Source of the DNA: Candidatus Obscuribacterales bacterium
GTDB taxonomy: Bacteria; Cyanobacteriota; Vampirovibrionia; Obscuribacterales; Obscuribacteraceae
Length of the DNA: 64,000 nt
Direction of reading: 5' to 3'
Assembly (NCBI GenBank): GCA_021732025.1
Contig: JAKFVU010000080.1
Location: 1-64,000 of the forward strand
The notes below the pieces were generated by a model. The model saw only the letters and a list, made by a program, of their open reading frames with translations, searched no databases and was not told the origin of the DNA. Every line of letters starts with the position of its first letter. Within the stretch, counting starts at the first letter, position 1. Shown here piece after piece: positions 27,420 through 35,595 of the stretch. The position numbers and the translations under genes are program-made.

Positions 27420-28393
27420 TTATAGTAAGGAGTCCATTACGATTGCCTCTCGGAGGCGGCGGAACAGACTTGCGGTCGTACTACAGCAAGCATGGCGGCT
27501 TTCTCGTAACAGCTGCAATTGATAAGTATGTTTATGTGACCTTACACGAGACATTTGCACAAGAATTGATTGTCAAATATTCGCAAATGGAACGGGTGAA
27601 ATCATTCAGCGAAGTGCGCCATCCTATTGTTCGCGAAGCGCTAAGATTACTCGACTTTTCTGATGTCAATCTCGAAATAACAAGCATGGCCGACATTCCG
27701 GCCGGTACCGGCCTTGGCTCTTCCGGTAGCTTCACAACTGCTCTGTTAAAGGGATTGCATGCCTACAAACAACACATAATCCATCCCAGAGAATTAGCGC
27801 AGCAAGCCTGCGAAATCGAGATCGACATTCTGGGTGAACCCATTGGCAAACAAGATCAGTTTATCTCTGCCTATGGTGGTCTGACCTGTTTTACTTTCAA
27901 TGCCGATGAAACTGTAGAAAGCAGCGCACTAGGAATTCATGCTGAAGTCTTACATAGCCTGGAAGATAATCTATGTCTGTTCTTCACGGGCTACTCGCGA
28001 TCGGCTTCGGAGATTCTCAAAGACCAAGACGACAAGAGTAAAGTAGCCGATTCGGCCATGATGGAAAACCTTCATACCATTAAGGAACTTGGCTTCAGAG
28101 TTCGCACAGCACTGGAAGCTGGGAATATCAATGAGTTCGGATGCATTATGCATGAACACTGGCAAATTAAGCGCAAACGTTCTAGCTCTATGAGCAACAG
28201 CGTTATTGACAATTGGTACGAGCTTGGTATCAAGAATGGTGCCATTGGTGGCAAGTTAATCGGTGCCGGTGGAGGTGGATTCTTGCTCTTCCTCTGCCAA
28301 GACAAAGAAAAGCTGCGTTCTACCATGAAAACTGTTGGTTTGAAAGAAGTGCGTTTTAGATTTGATTTTGAAGGCACGAAAAGGATTGTTTAA
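27416..28393 (+). CDS. hddA: GHMP kinase, probable D-glycero-alpha-D-manno-heptose 7-phosphate kinase
   Basis: A 325-residue GHMP-family kinase. It opens with RSPLRLPLGGGGTDL (5-19), the signature of the HddA/fucokinase-like branch, has the ATP loop PAGTGLGSSGS (near 94-104), EIDILGEPIGKQDQF (near 137-151) and a C-terminal GAGGGGF (near 286-292). HddA phosphorylates heptose 7-phosphate at C1 to the alpha-1,7-bisphosphate of the GDP-heptose route. The start overlaps the stop of the epimerase (ATGA). hddC follows after 6 nt. With GmhA, GmhB and HddC homologues in the window, the assignment is well supported but not proven against fucose or mannose kinases. Confidence 0.85.
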   Translation: MIIVRSPLRLPLGGGGTDLRSYYSKHGGFLVTAAIDKYVYVTLHETFAQELIVKYSQMERVKSFSEVRHPIVREALRLLDFSDVNLEITSMADIPAGTGLGSSGSFTTALLKGLHAYKQHIIHPRELAQQACEIEIDILGEPIGKQDQFISAYGGLTCFTFNADETVESSALGIHAEVLHSLEDNLCLFFTGYSRSASEILKDQDDKSKVADSAMMENLHTIKELGFRVRTALEAGNINEFGCIMHEHWQIKRKRSSSMSNSVIDNWYELGIKNGAIGGKLIGAGGGGFLLFLCQDKEKLRSTMKTVGLKEVRFRFDFEGTKRIV

Positions 28394-28399
28394 CTGCCT

Positions 28400-29119
28400 A
28401 TGAACCCGTTGATGCCTACAGTGTTCATTTTAGCTGGCGGCTTAGGTACGCGACTGGGTTCATTGGCTGCGAAAACTCCAAAGGCGATGGTAGTTGTTGC
28501 TGGAGAACCTTTTATTGCACATCAATTGCGCTTACTCAAAAGTCGCGGCTTCAATCGTGTTGTTCTTTGCACCGGCCATCTTGGCGAGGAAATCGAAAAT
28601 TACGTGCAATCGGGAGCCGCCTTTGGCCTGACTGTTGACTACAGTCATGATGGAGGCATCCGTCTCGGCACCGGCGGCTCGATTAAAGCGGCCCTGAAAT
28701 CGTTTCCGGAGCTAGCTACATTGGCGCTGACCTACGGAGATTCATATTTAGACATAGACTTTTATCCCGCTCGCAATGCTTTTGCCGACTCTGGCAAACA
28801 GGGCCTCATGACAGTGTTTCATAATTGCAATCGCTTTGGCGCAAGCAACGTAAGATTCGAGCAGGGTCAGGTGCTCCATTACGAGAAAGGTGGCAGCAAT
28901 CTCGAATATATCGACTATGGATTTTCATTCTTGAGACGAGAGTCATTTGATCTGGTTGATGGCGACATGTTTGATTTGAGTATACTCTGGCAAAATCTAA
29001 TCACCAGCAGCCAGCTAGCTGGCTATCAGGTGGCAGAACGTTTTTTTGAGATCGGAACGGCCGAAGGGCTCGCTGAGACTGAAGCACTAATCTTGTCAAA
29101 AGCAAAGAACAGCTATTAA
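28400..29119 (+). CDS. hddC: Sugar-phosphate nucleotidyltransferase, HddC-like
   Basis: A 239-residue nucleotidyltransferase with the GGLGTRLG pyrophosphorylase loop (13-20), TPKAMVVVAGEPF (27-39), a TGHLGEEI segment and a GDSY metal site near 114-117. It lacks the left-handed beta-helix of longer GlmU-type enzymes. Size and sequence fit D-glycero-alpha-D-manno-heptose 1-phosphate guanylyltransferase (HddC) or the similar RmlA/MurU-like group. It lies 6 nt after hddA, which supports transfer of a nucleotide to heptose 1-phosphate. The nucleotide (GDP) is inferred from the HddA pairing. Confidence 0.8.
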   Translation: MNPLMPTVFILAGGLGTRLGSLAAKTPKAMVVVAGEPFIAHQLRLLKSRGFNRVVLCTGHLGEEIENYVQSGAAFGLTVDYSHDGGIRLGTGGSIKAALKSFPELATLALTYGDSYLDIDFYPARNAFADSGKQGLMTVFHNCNRFGASNVRFEQGQVLHYEKGGSNLEYIDYGFSFLRRESFDLVDGDMFDLSILWQNLITSSQLAGYQVAERFFEIGTAEGLAETEALILSKAKNSY

Positions 29120-29182
29120 TGTTGTGACCATGACTTCACCGGTAGTGGCAAGATTCGAAATCTCCACAACTAGCTTATAGCT

Positions 29183-29713
29183 TTATGCTAAATCAATTAT
29201 GGGCAATATCTCGTCCAGACTGTCCACGGCGAAATCTGGCTGGCAATCAAAGAGTCGATTGTGACTTTGGCGCAGAAAAATAGTACGAATGCCCGCCGCA
29301 GAGCCCGCGAGAATATCATTGACATTGTCACCAATGAAAATAGCTTTGTCACGCTCTACTGCGTATTTCTCAACCAAGTAATCAAGCATTCCTGGCTTAG
29401 GTTTGCGACAAAGACATTGGTCTTTATTATCATGCAGACAATAAACAACCTCTCTAAATTCAAATCTCTCTTGAAGTAATTCGGTCATAGCAGTCAACGT
29501 TTCTGGACGAAGTAATCCTCTGCTTACGTCTGGCTGATTAGACACTACAAACAAATTGATAGCCAACTTACTGAACTTCTGAAAAGCTGAAATAAAGTCA
29601 TGGCGCAGCCGAAACTCCTCCATTGAGCGCGGGCTAGAGACTAAACCGTCCCTCATAACGATTTCGTTTATGACACCATCTCGATCGAAGAAAACTGTAT
29701 TCACAGAAGGCAT
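29183..29713 (-). CDS. gmhB: HAD phosphatase, probable heptose 1,7-bisphosphate phosphatase
   Basis: A 176-residue HAD enzyme: DRDGVIN with nucleophile Asp10 and acid/base Asp12, VVSNQPDVSRG near 56-66, then a zinc-binding loop C-x-H...C-x-C just before RKPKPGM, and GDNVND near 128-133. The zinc loop (Cys, His, Cys, Cys) is a hallmark of GmhB, which removes the C7 phosphate from heptose 1,7-bisphosphate. It is transcribed against hddA/hddC, converging with hddC, and is 34 nt downstream of the next leftward gene. It completes the set GmhA-HddA-GmhB-HddC. ATG start. Confidence 0.87.
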   Translation of the reverse strand: MPSVNTVFFDRDGVINEIVMRDGLVSSPRSMEEFRLRHDFISAFQKFSKLAINLFVVSNQPDVSRGLLRPETLTAMTELLQERFEFREVVYCLHDNKDQCLCRKPKPGMLDYLVEKYAVERDKAIFIGDNVNDILAGSAAGIRTIFLRQSHNRLFDCQPDFAVDSLDEILPIIDLA

Positions 29714-29747
29714 CCAAGATAATTTGCTGTCGACCGAATTTTGAATA

Positions 29748-30836
29748 TTAGCCTTTGCCTCTTAAGCCATCAACCTGTCGGCCCTGCAATAAGTAAGGCA
29801 TGATGCTGTCGCGTTGAAACTGCTCACGAAAGCGCCAAAAGAAAGCGTCTTGAAAGTAATGGATATTAGACATGCCCACGCTGAGACCGAGCATGAACTT
29901 AAAGGCGAAGCTGCCCGGAGTAAAATCTAACCGAATCGCATGGGTCGCCATATAAATGCCTAGGGAACCAAAACAAAGCACAGCCATCAGCGCCTGAGCG
30001 TTGAAGGGAATGTCAAACTTTCTCTGTTCGTCTTGATATTTGTAGCGCACAAGAATTAAATTGAGTCCAATATACTGGCACCAGTGCATGGTTCCCGGGA
30101 TGAGAAAGGCTGTCTCAACCCGCTGACCAGGCCAGACGAAAGGAACGAAATAGAGCACAGAGGTAAGCCAAAAAATGAAAGCAGGTACATTGAGACTGGC
30201 ACCGGCATTGACTTGCTTGAATATATTGCTCAGATAGCGACCGACATCAAAGAGGGCCACGATTGCTAGCAAGGCAAAAGCCCCCAAGGCCCAGTAATTA
30301 TTTGCTCCAGCAAAAAGCTGCCGATAGAAAAAGACAGAGACGAAAAATATAGCAGGCGTCCACAAGCTGCGAGAAAGAAGGTCTCTGTTTGGCAAAGCCT
30401 CATTGGCATTTTTATTGTGGTAGAGAAGAACAATGCCTAGGTTTTGTTGCACGAAGTGCTGCACCCCCCACAGGGTAGTCAAAGTCAAACCGAGCCAAGG
30501 GGTGGTGACGGCCAACAACACTGAAACTGCGCCAACGAACAGCGGAGCTAGATAATAAAGGGCCATCCTTTTGCGGTCTTGCGCCCAATACTGATTGTTC
30601 TTTCTATCGAAATAGAAGAACCAAGTTGGCCCTTGGTGCATTGGACCAATGCCAAAAGCATTGACAATGAACAAGAAAAGCAAACTAGGAGAAGCTGCTG
30701 CGGGTAACTGCAGGCAAACACTAGCGGCAATAGCAACCAGCAGTGGTGCAAAAAACCAGAGCAGGTCGAACTCTCGACTTGCCATCCAAGGGAAGCTGAA
30801 CTTATCGGTTTTCACCACTTGGGAAGACGAAGTCAT
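29748..30836 (-). CDS. Uncharacterised polytopic membrane protein with conserved-looking histidines
   Basis: A 362-residue protein with about nine membrane helices. I do not recognise the family with confidence. His residues sit at or near helix ends: His67 (GPMHQGP), His127 (GVQHFVQQNLG), His140, His251 (MHWCQYIG), His299 and His326 (SNIHYFQD). That pattern recalls membrane di-iron or carotenoid-cleaving enzymes of the Brp/Blh type, but this is only a resemblance. It is divergent from the next gene with a 65-nt gap and 34 nt upstream of gmhB, so it may be co-transcribed with it. ATG start. Confidence 0.7.
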   Translation of the reverse strand: MTSSSQVVKTDKFSFPWMASREFDLLWFFAPLLVAIAASVCLQLPAAASPSLLFLFIVNAFGIGPMHQGPTWFFYFDRKNNQYWAQDRKRMALYYLAPLFVGAVSVLLAVTTPWLGLTLTTLWGVQHFVQQNLGIVLLYHNKNANEALPNRDLLSRSLWTPAIFFVSVFFYRQLFAGANNYWALGAFALLAIVALFDVGRYLSNIFKQVNAGASLNVPAFIFWLTSVLYFVPFVWPGQRVETAFLIPGTMHWCQYIGLNLILVRYKYQDEQRKFDIPFNAQALMAVLCFGSLGIYMATHAIRLDFTPGSFAFKFMLGLSVGMSNIHYFQDAFFWRFREQFQRDSIMPYLLQGRQVDGLRGKG

Positions 30837-30901
30837 AATCTCCTAAACAAGACCTTAAAGCTCACTATGTTCTATACCCATGTTAAACCATGGTATAAAA
30901 A

Positions 30902-31837
30902 TTGAAGAACAAACATATTAGAGATGACTGGCGATTGACACAGGCCTCAGATAGAACAGATACGCTCAAGCAAGCTCCCTGCAAACGAAGCAGTTGGCTC
31001 TTCTGGCTTATCCTGTGCGCCATAGTGCTCTGTACCCTAGTGCGCACTCTGCCCTGGATACCGCGAGTTATCCCAGTTTCTGAAGACGACTCCTGGGATC
31101 TCGTCCTCAATTTACTGGCGAAACGCGGGGCCTTAAGCGGTGTCGACTATATCTTCACCTTTGGCCCACTAGGCTTCATTTACAACAAAACTTACTTTCC
31201 TGACACCTACAACCTCAAACTCTTACTACAAGGCGTCTTCTGCGCCGTCACTACTGCCGTTATGGTTTTTCAGAGTAGACGTTTAATTAGCAGTTGGCCC
31301 TTATCAATCTTCTGGATCTTTTGCCTGGTAGCACTTTACGGTTTCTTCGGCGATGTCTTCTTCCTTGCCATCCCAGTGCTGCTAGTCAATCAGCACTTTC
31401 TGCTTGACGACGTGCAACAACACCTGCGCCCTTCGCCTGAAGCAATCTTATTAATTAGCCTCCTGGCACTAAGTGCCCTGGTCAAATTCACATTCTTTGT
31501 TGCCGCTGCCTGGGTAATTGCCTTCATTACCCTCGACGAGCTGGTGAAGAAACGACCACCAGTGCGCCTGGCGCTATTTAGCGCAGTGTTTCTTGCCGGC
31601 TGGCTGTTGAGCGGTCAACCCCTAGGTAATCTGCCTACCTACATAAGCACATCGCTGGCTGTGGCTTCCGGTCACAGCGAAGCTATGACATGGTCTAAAG
31701 CCGGTTGGCAAATACCAATTTTAGCCACCATTTTCACCGCCGGTCTGGTGCTCATTAACTTTGGCTATCTCAGCCTAAAGAAAAATGGAAAGACCTTCCC
31801 AATAGCAGTTTTAGCTGAAAGCGGGCTTTTTTTTTGA
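30902..31837 (+). CDS. N-terminal part of a split polytopic membrane protein
   Basis: 311 residues with about seven membrane helices and an EDDSWDLVLNLL loop near 60-71, as in GT-C-like membrane enzymes. The frame closes at TGA 31835-31837, immediately after a run of nine T. The next frame (31834 onward) continues with matching membrane-protein character. Adding one T, or losing two, would join them into one protein of about 668 residues. It may be a frameshifted gene, a sequencing error or a slippage site. The start is a TTG without a clear ribosome-binding site. Confidence 0.65.
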   Translation: MKNKHIRDDWRLTQASDRTDTLKQAPCKRSSWLFWLILCAIVLCTLVRTLPWIPRVIPVSEDDSWDLVLNLLAKRGALSGVDYIFTFGPLGFIYNKTYFPDTYNLKLLLQGVFCAVTTAVMVFQSRRLISSWPLSIFWIFCLVALYGFFGDVFFLAIPVLLVNQHFLLDDVQQHLRPSPEAILLISLLALSALVKFTFFVAAAWVIAFITLDELVKKRPPVRLALFSAVFLAGWLLSGQPLGNLPTYISTSLAVASGHSEAMTWSKAGWQIPILATIFTAGLVLINFGYLSLKKNGKTFPIAVLAESGLFF

Positions 31838-32907
31838 CCTTCAAGGCCGCCTATGTGCGCCAGACCTTAGACCACCAAGTGATCGCTCCATCCGTTTTTG
31901 GCTTTGCAGCACTAACTCTGGCACCATTTGTACTTAAAGAGAAAAGGAAAGCAATCAAGGCTTTTGCACTAATTTCTCTAACCGGCATGCTCTTTCTAGC
32001 CATACCTGCCAACATGCCAATGAAAGGCATTCCGCCGCTTCTCATTTATCCCGCTATGCTCTTTAGCAACATATACGACTGTGCGGTGCGCCTGCCCCAG
32101 TGCCTCTCAATCTTGCTAAGCAAATCCAGCAATGCTGCAGACTTTCAGCAGCGTCTGGCGAAAATCAAAGAAAGCAATCACTTGCCTGCCCTTGACGGCT
32201 CGGTAGATCTATTACCGGCAAATATAAATGCGGTTATTGCCAATAACTATAATTATAGGCCTCGACCGGTTATACAGAGTTATCTAGCGTACAAACAGTC
32301 GTTGCTAGAAACCAACAAAAACTACTGGGCCAACGAGAAATCGGCCACCTATGTGGTCTTACAGCCAATGACAGACACCTATGGCTTCTACCCCGCCCTG
32401 CATGATGGTCCTTCCTGGCCAGAATTACTAAGCCGCTACCAACCACATTGGTGTCAGCCCACAGCGCTGATCTTGAAGAAGAGATCAGTGCCTGGCAGTT
32501 TCAAATTAATACCAATGAAAACCATCCAAGCGAAGCTGGCAGAACCCATTAAGCTAGAGGCGTCAAACAAAACTGTTTTCGCCAAAATAGATTTAAAGCA
32601 AACTGCACTAGGCTCTCTGCAAAAACTTTTCTTTCGCATTTATCCACCCACGCTCACTGTCAAACTAAATGACGGCAAAAGTGAATCATATGCGGCCCCC
32701 ACAGACAACCTCCGGGCTGGTTTTATTCTGTCACCTTTCTTCTTACAACCGGAAGAAATGAAAGCCCTTTATTCCACAGCAATCGACCGCCCTCAGGCCA
32801 ACAACGTAGTGGAAATAAACCTATCTGAAAGAAACAATGACCTGCCATGGCCTATACTGTCTGACCAATACACTATCGAACTATTTTCGTTGGAAATTAA
32901 CAATTGA
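31834..32907 (+). CDS. C-terminal part of the split polytopic membrane protein
   Basis: 357 residues beginning at a TTG in the T-run: about three more membrane helices (to about residue 95), then a soluble, probably periplasmic domain. It opens with TFKAAYVRQTLDH, which looks like the inside of a membrane protein and not a natural N-terminus; there is no ribosome-binding site of its own apart from the poly-T context. The 4-nt overlap with the preceding frame is produced by the homopolymer. The downstream Na+/H+ antiporter starts inside its stop codon (TTGA). Best read as the second half of one gene. Confidence 0.65.
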   Translation: MTFKAAYVRQTLDHQVIAPSVFGFAALTLAPFVLKEKRKAIKAFALISLTGMLFLAIPANMPMKGIPPLLIYPAMLFSNIYDCAVRLPQCLSILLSKSSNAADFQQRLAKIKESNHLPALDGSVDLLPANINAVIANNYNYRPRPVIQSYLAYKQSLLETNKNYWANEKSATYVVLQPMTDTYGFYPALHDGPSWPELLSRYQPHWCQPTALILKKRSVPGSFKLIPMKTIQAKLAEPIKLEASNKTVFAKIDLKQTALGSLQKLFFRIYPPTLTVKLNDGKSESYAAPTDNLRAGFILSPFFLQPEEMKALYSTAIDRPQANNVVEINLSERNNDLPWPILSDQYTIELFSLEINN

Positions 32908-34460
32908 ACCATGAGCCGCTGCACGTCGACCTCTTTGTAGTCTTGCTGATGGTGACCGCCACGGTTGCCATGTCAGTAAAGTGGATTAAACTACCCTATT
33001 CGATTGCCTTGGTAATTGTCGGCCTACTCATTGGCGTTTGCCATCTTTTGCCACCGGTAGAATTGACACCAGATCTAATTTTACTGATATTTTTGCCAGC
33101 TGTCCTGTTCGAAGCCTCCTGGAATATCCCCTTACGCGAACTGAAAGAAGGCTGGCTGCCCATAACGGTTTTAGCGACACTTGGCGTAGTGGTCAATACA
33201 ATCGTCGTAGCCTACGGCATGAATTACTTTGCAGGAGTGGCTCTGGGACCAGCTTTTCTTTTTGGCGCAATGATTGCCGCCACCGACCCAATTTCGGTGC
33301 TGGCGCTCTTTCGCAAGCTCGGCATTAACGGCAGTCTAACGATGTTACTTGAAGGTGAAAGCCTCGCCAACGATGGCACAGCTGTAGTACTTTTCAAATT
33401 GGTTTTAGCGATCGTATTGAGTGGCGCCAGTTTTTCAGCCGGCGCCACCATCGGCAGCTTCTTTTTAGTCGTGGTCGGCGGGGCCGCGATAGGAGCCATT
33501 ATCGGCTATGCGGCTTCGCGCGTCACCAGCCTATTTGATGATCATCTTCTAGAAATTACCCTCACCACAATAGTTGCTTACGGATCGTATATCTTGGCCG
33601 AGCAACTGCACCTATCAGCGGTATTAAGCGTGGTGGCTGCCGGAGTTGTAATCGGCAACTACGGCAGTCGCAGTGCTATGTCAGCCGGCACTCGTATGGC
33701 GGTCAATTCGTTCTGGGAATACACTGCCTTTCTTGTCAATTCGCTGATATTTTTACTGATTGGTTTGCAAGTAAAATATGACTTGCTCTGTAAATACTCC
33801 CTTCAAATCGGTGTTGGCATTGCCGTAGTGCTAGTCGCTCGCCTCATTGTCGTGTACGGCATGACTCCTTTTCTCCGACAGCACAACGAAAAAATTCCGT
33901 GGCAGTGGCGCCACCTACTCTTCTGGGGTGCTCTGCGTGGCTCGATTTGTATGGCCTTAGCACTGAGCTTGCCCGAATCACTAGAAGCCAAAGAAATGAT
34001 TACCATAACAACCTTTGGCGTTGTTCTCTTCACTTTGCTTGTGCCCGGTTTAACAATTGAGCCTTTAGTAAAAATATTGGGCATGAATTTAGTAGACCCG
34101 GCCAAAGAACAATACAAAGAATTGAAAGCCCGCCTCATTACCAAAAAGCGCTCGGCAAATTATTTAACTGAGCAATTCAAAACCGGTACGGTCTCAGCTG
34201 CTTGTTACGAACTACTGATCGCCGACTTGCAAGAACAAAAAGAATCACTAAAAAAACAGATAGAAAATTTGCACCTTGAAGATGCCTCGATTAAAGAACT
34301 CGAAGTAGAAGAACTTAGACACCGTCTAGCAGAATTAGAGAATGATTGTCTAAAGGAACTGACAAAAGAAGGATTTATTAGCGAAGATGGCCGCCAAAGA
34401 ATTCAGCTAGAGCCAGAGCACCTTAAAATATTGCCCGACAATAATGACGAAAAAACTTAG
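32904..34460 (+). CDS. CPA1-family Na+/H+ antiporter
   Basis: A 518-residue antiporter with about 12 membrane helices (residues 5-405) and a cytoplasmic, Lys/Glu-rich, probably coiled-coil tail (410-518). Ion-binding motifs are intact: AATDPISVLALF near 125-136 and EGESLANDGTAVVLF near 150-164, where the Asn-Asp pair is the CPA1 cation site. It exchanges Na+ or K+ for H+ across the inner membrane. It starts at a TTG overlapping the stop of the previous frame. Whether it works with the upstream gene is unclear; the coupling may only reflect compact packing. Confidence 0.88.
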   Translation: MNHEPLHVDLFVVLLMVTATVAMSVKWIKLPYSIALVIVGLLIGVCHLLPPVELTPDLILLIFLPAVLFEASWNIPLRELKEGWLPITVLATLGVVVNTIVVAYGMNYFAGVALGPAFLFGAMIAATDPISVLALFRKLGINGSLTMLLEGESLANDGTAVVLFKLVLAIVLSGASFSAGATIGSFFLVVVGGAAIGAIIGYAASRVTSLFDDHLLEITLTTIVAYGSYILAEQLHLSAVLSVVAAGVVIGNYGSRSAMSAGTRMAVNSFWEYTAFLVNSLIFLLIGLQVKYDLLCKYSLQIGVGIAVVLVARLIVVYGMTPFLRQHNEKIPWQWRHLLFWGALRGSICMALALSLPESLEAKEMITITTFGVVLFTLLVPGLTIEPLVKILGMNLVDPAKEQYKELKARLITKKRSANYLTEQFKTGTVSAACYELLIADLQEQKESLKKQIENLHLEDASIKELEVEELRHRLAELENDCLKELTKEGFISEDGRQRIQLEPEHLKILPDNNDEKT

Positions 34461-34491
34461 AAACAATTGTTAGGCCCTTGAGGAACCACGC

Positions 34492-35583
34492 TTGAAGTTT
34501 CTATCTAAAAAAATATCTAAGCCTAGCTTTTCACTGATACTTCTCAGCTCGCTTCTGTACAGCTTAGCTAACAATGCCACCCCGGCTGTAGGACAATCTG
34601 CCAAGACCAAGCCTACAATAAAGGCAGCATCCACCGATAGCAATTACAATCTCGGCATACAAGCCTATCAGCAAGGCCGCTACAAAGACGCTAGCCGCTT
34701 CATGTACGATGCCATAGTCAAAGACAAAGCAGGAGCCAACGCTTGGCTCTACATGGGCAACGCGCAATATGCTGCTGGTAACAAGCAACAAGCTCTAGAT
34801 ACCTATCAACGCATTAAAACGGGTTTTCCGGGAACAGCCCAAGGACAAACCGCGGCCCAGTACATAGAAAGATTTAGCGGCGCCGCAGCTGGCACCACAG
34901 GGGCCACAGATGCAGCACCTAAAGTCACTCTCGAACCCGTCCTACCACCAGCAAAGGTGCTCAAAGATCTGCGCTCACGCATAACCATAGTCAGACCAGT
35001 GATTGGGCATGACCCAGTTAGTCCTAGAACAATAGCTGCTGTCAATGCCTGCTTTGACAAGATTCCTGCCAAAGTTCAGGCGATCTTGCACAAGAACAAC
35101 ATCAAATTTGTCATTACCCCAACCATGATTGATAAATACCCAGAAGGAGCCTATCAGACAGTTCGTGGTTACGACGGCGGCACAAGCAAAAGCTGCCCGG
35201 GGCTTTTTGATGGAGACACTATCGTCTTGGCCCAAAGTACTGTTGATGAAAATACTGACGTCGTAAAAAGGGCTTCCAGTGCTGACGATTTAGAGGACAC
35301 TTTTTTACACGAAACGGGCCACGCACTTGATGCTTGCCTTGACCAATTTTCGTGCAGCAAAGAGTATCGCCACAATTACTATTTAGACATCGCGCACGTG
35401 CCAGATAGCGTGGCCCCAAAATTTAGCTATTATTTGCAAAAGTCTGACACCGGGCAAATAGAAAGCTGTGCTGAACTAACTTCTATTTTGCTCGGCAACG
35501 AACACAGCCAAGTGGCTGAACTGACCACATATTTTCCTAACACCGTGACTTATATCAAAAAGAAATTGGGCATTTCGAAATAG
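34492..35583 (+). CDS. Exported TPR protein with an HExxH metallopeptidase-like domain
   Basis: A 363-residue protein. Residues 1-32 form a signal peptide with a hydrophobic core, then two TPR repeats (about 49-115) and a C-terminal domain with LHETGHALD near 272-280, a zinc-binding HExxH site, and a possible third ligand in ESCAEL near 324-329. It looks like a small secreted metalloprotease with a protein-binding front end. The start is a TTG with GAGGA 8-9 nt upstream. Its end is 12 nt from the end of the convergent Ser/Thr kinase gene. The target is unknown. Confidence 0.75.
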   Translation: MKFLSKKISKPSFSLILLSSLLYSLANNATPAVGQSAKTKPTIKAASTDSNYNLGIQAYQQGRYKDASRFMYDAIVKDKAGANAWLYMGNAQYAAGNKQQALDTYQRIKTGFPGTAQGQTAAQYIERFSGAAAGTTGATDAAPKVTLEPVLPPAKVLKDLRSRITIVRPVIGHDPVSPRTIAAVNACFDKIPAKVQAILHKNNIKFVITPTMIDKYPEGAYQTVRGYDGGTSKSCPGLFDGDTIVLAQSTVDENTDVVKRASSADDLEDTFLHETGHALDACLDQFSCSKEYRHNYYLDIAHVPDSVAPKFSYYLQKSDTGQIESCAELTSILLGNEHSQVAELTTYFPNTVTYIKKKLGISK

Positions 35584-35595
35584 ATTTATCTACTA

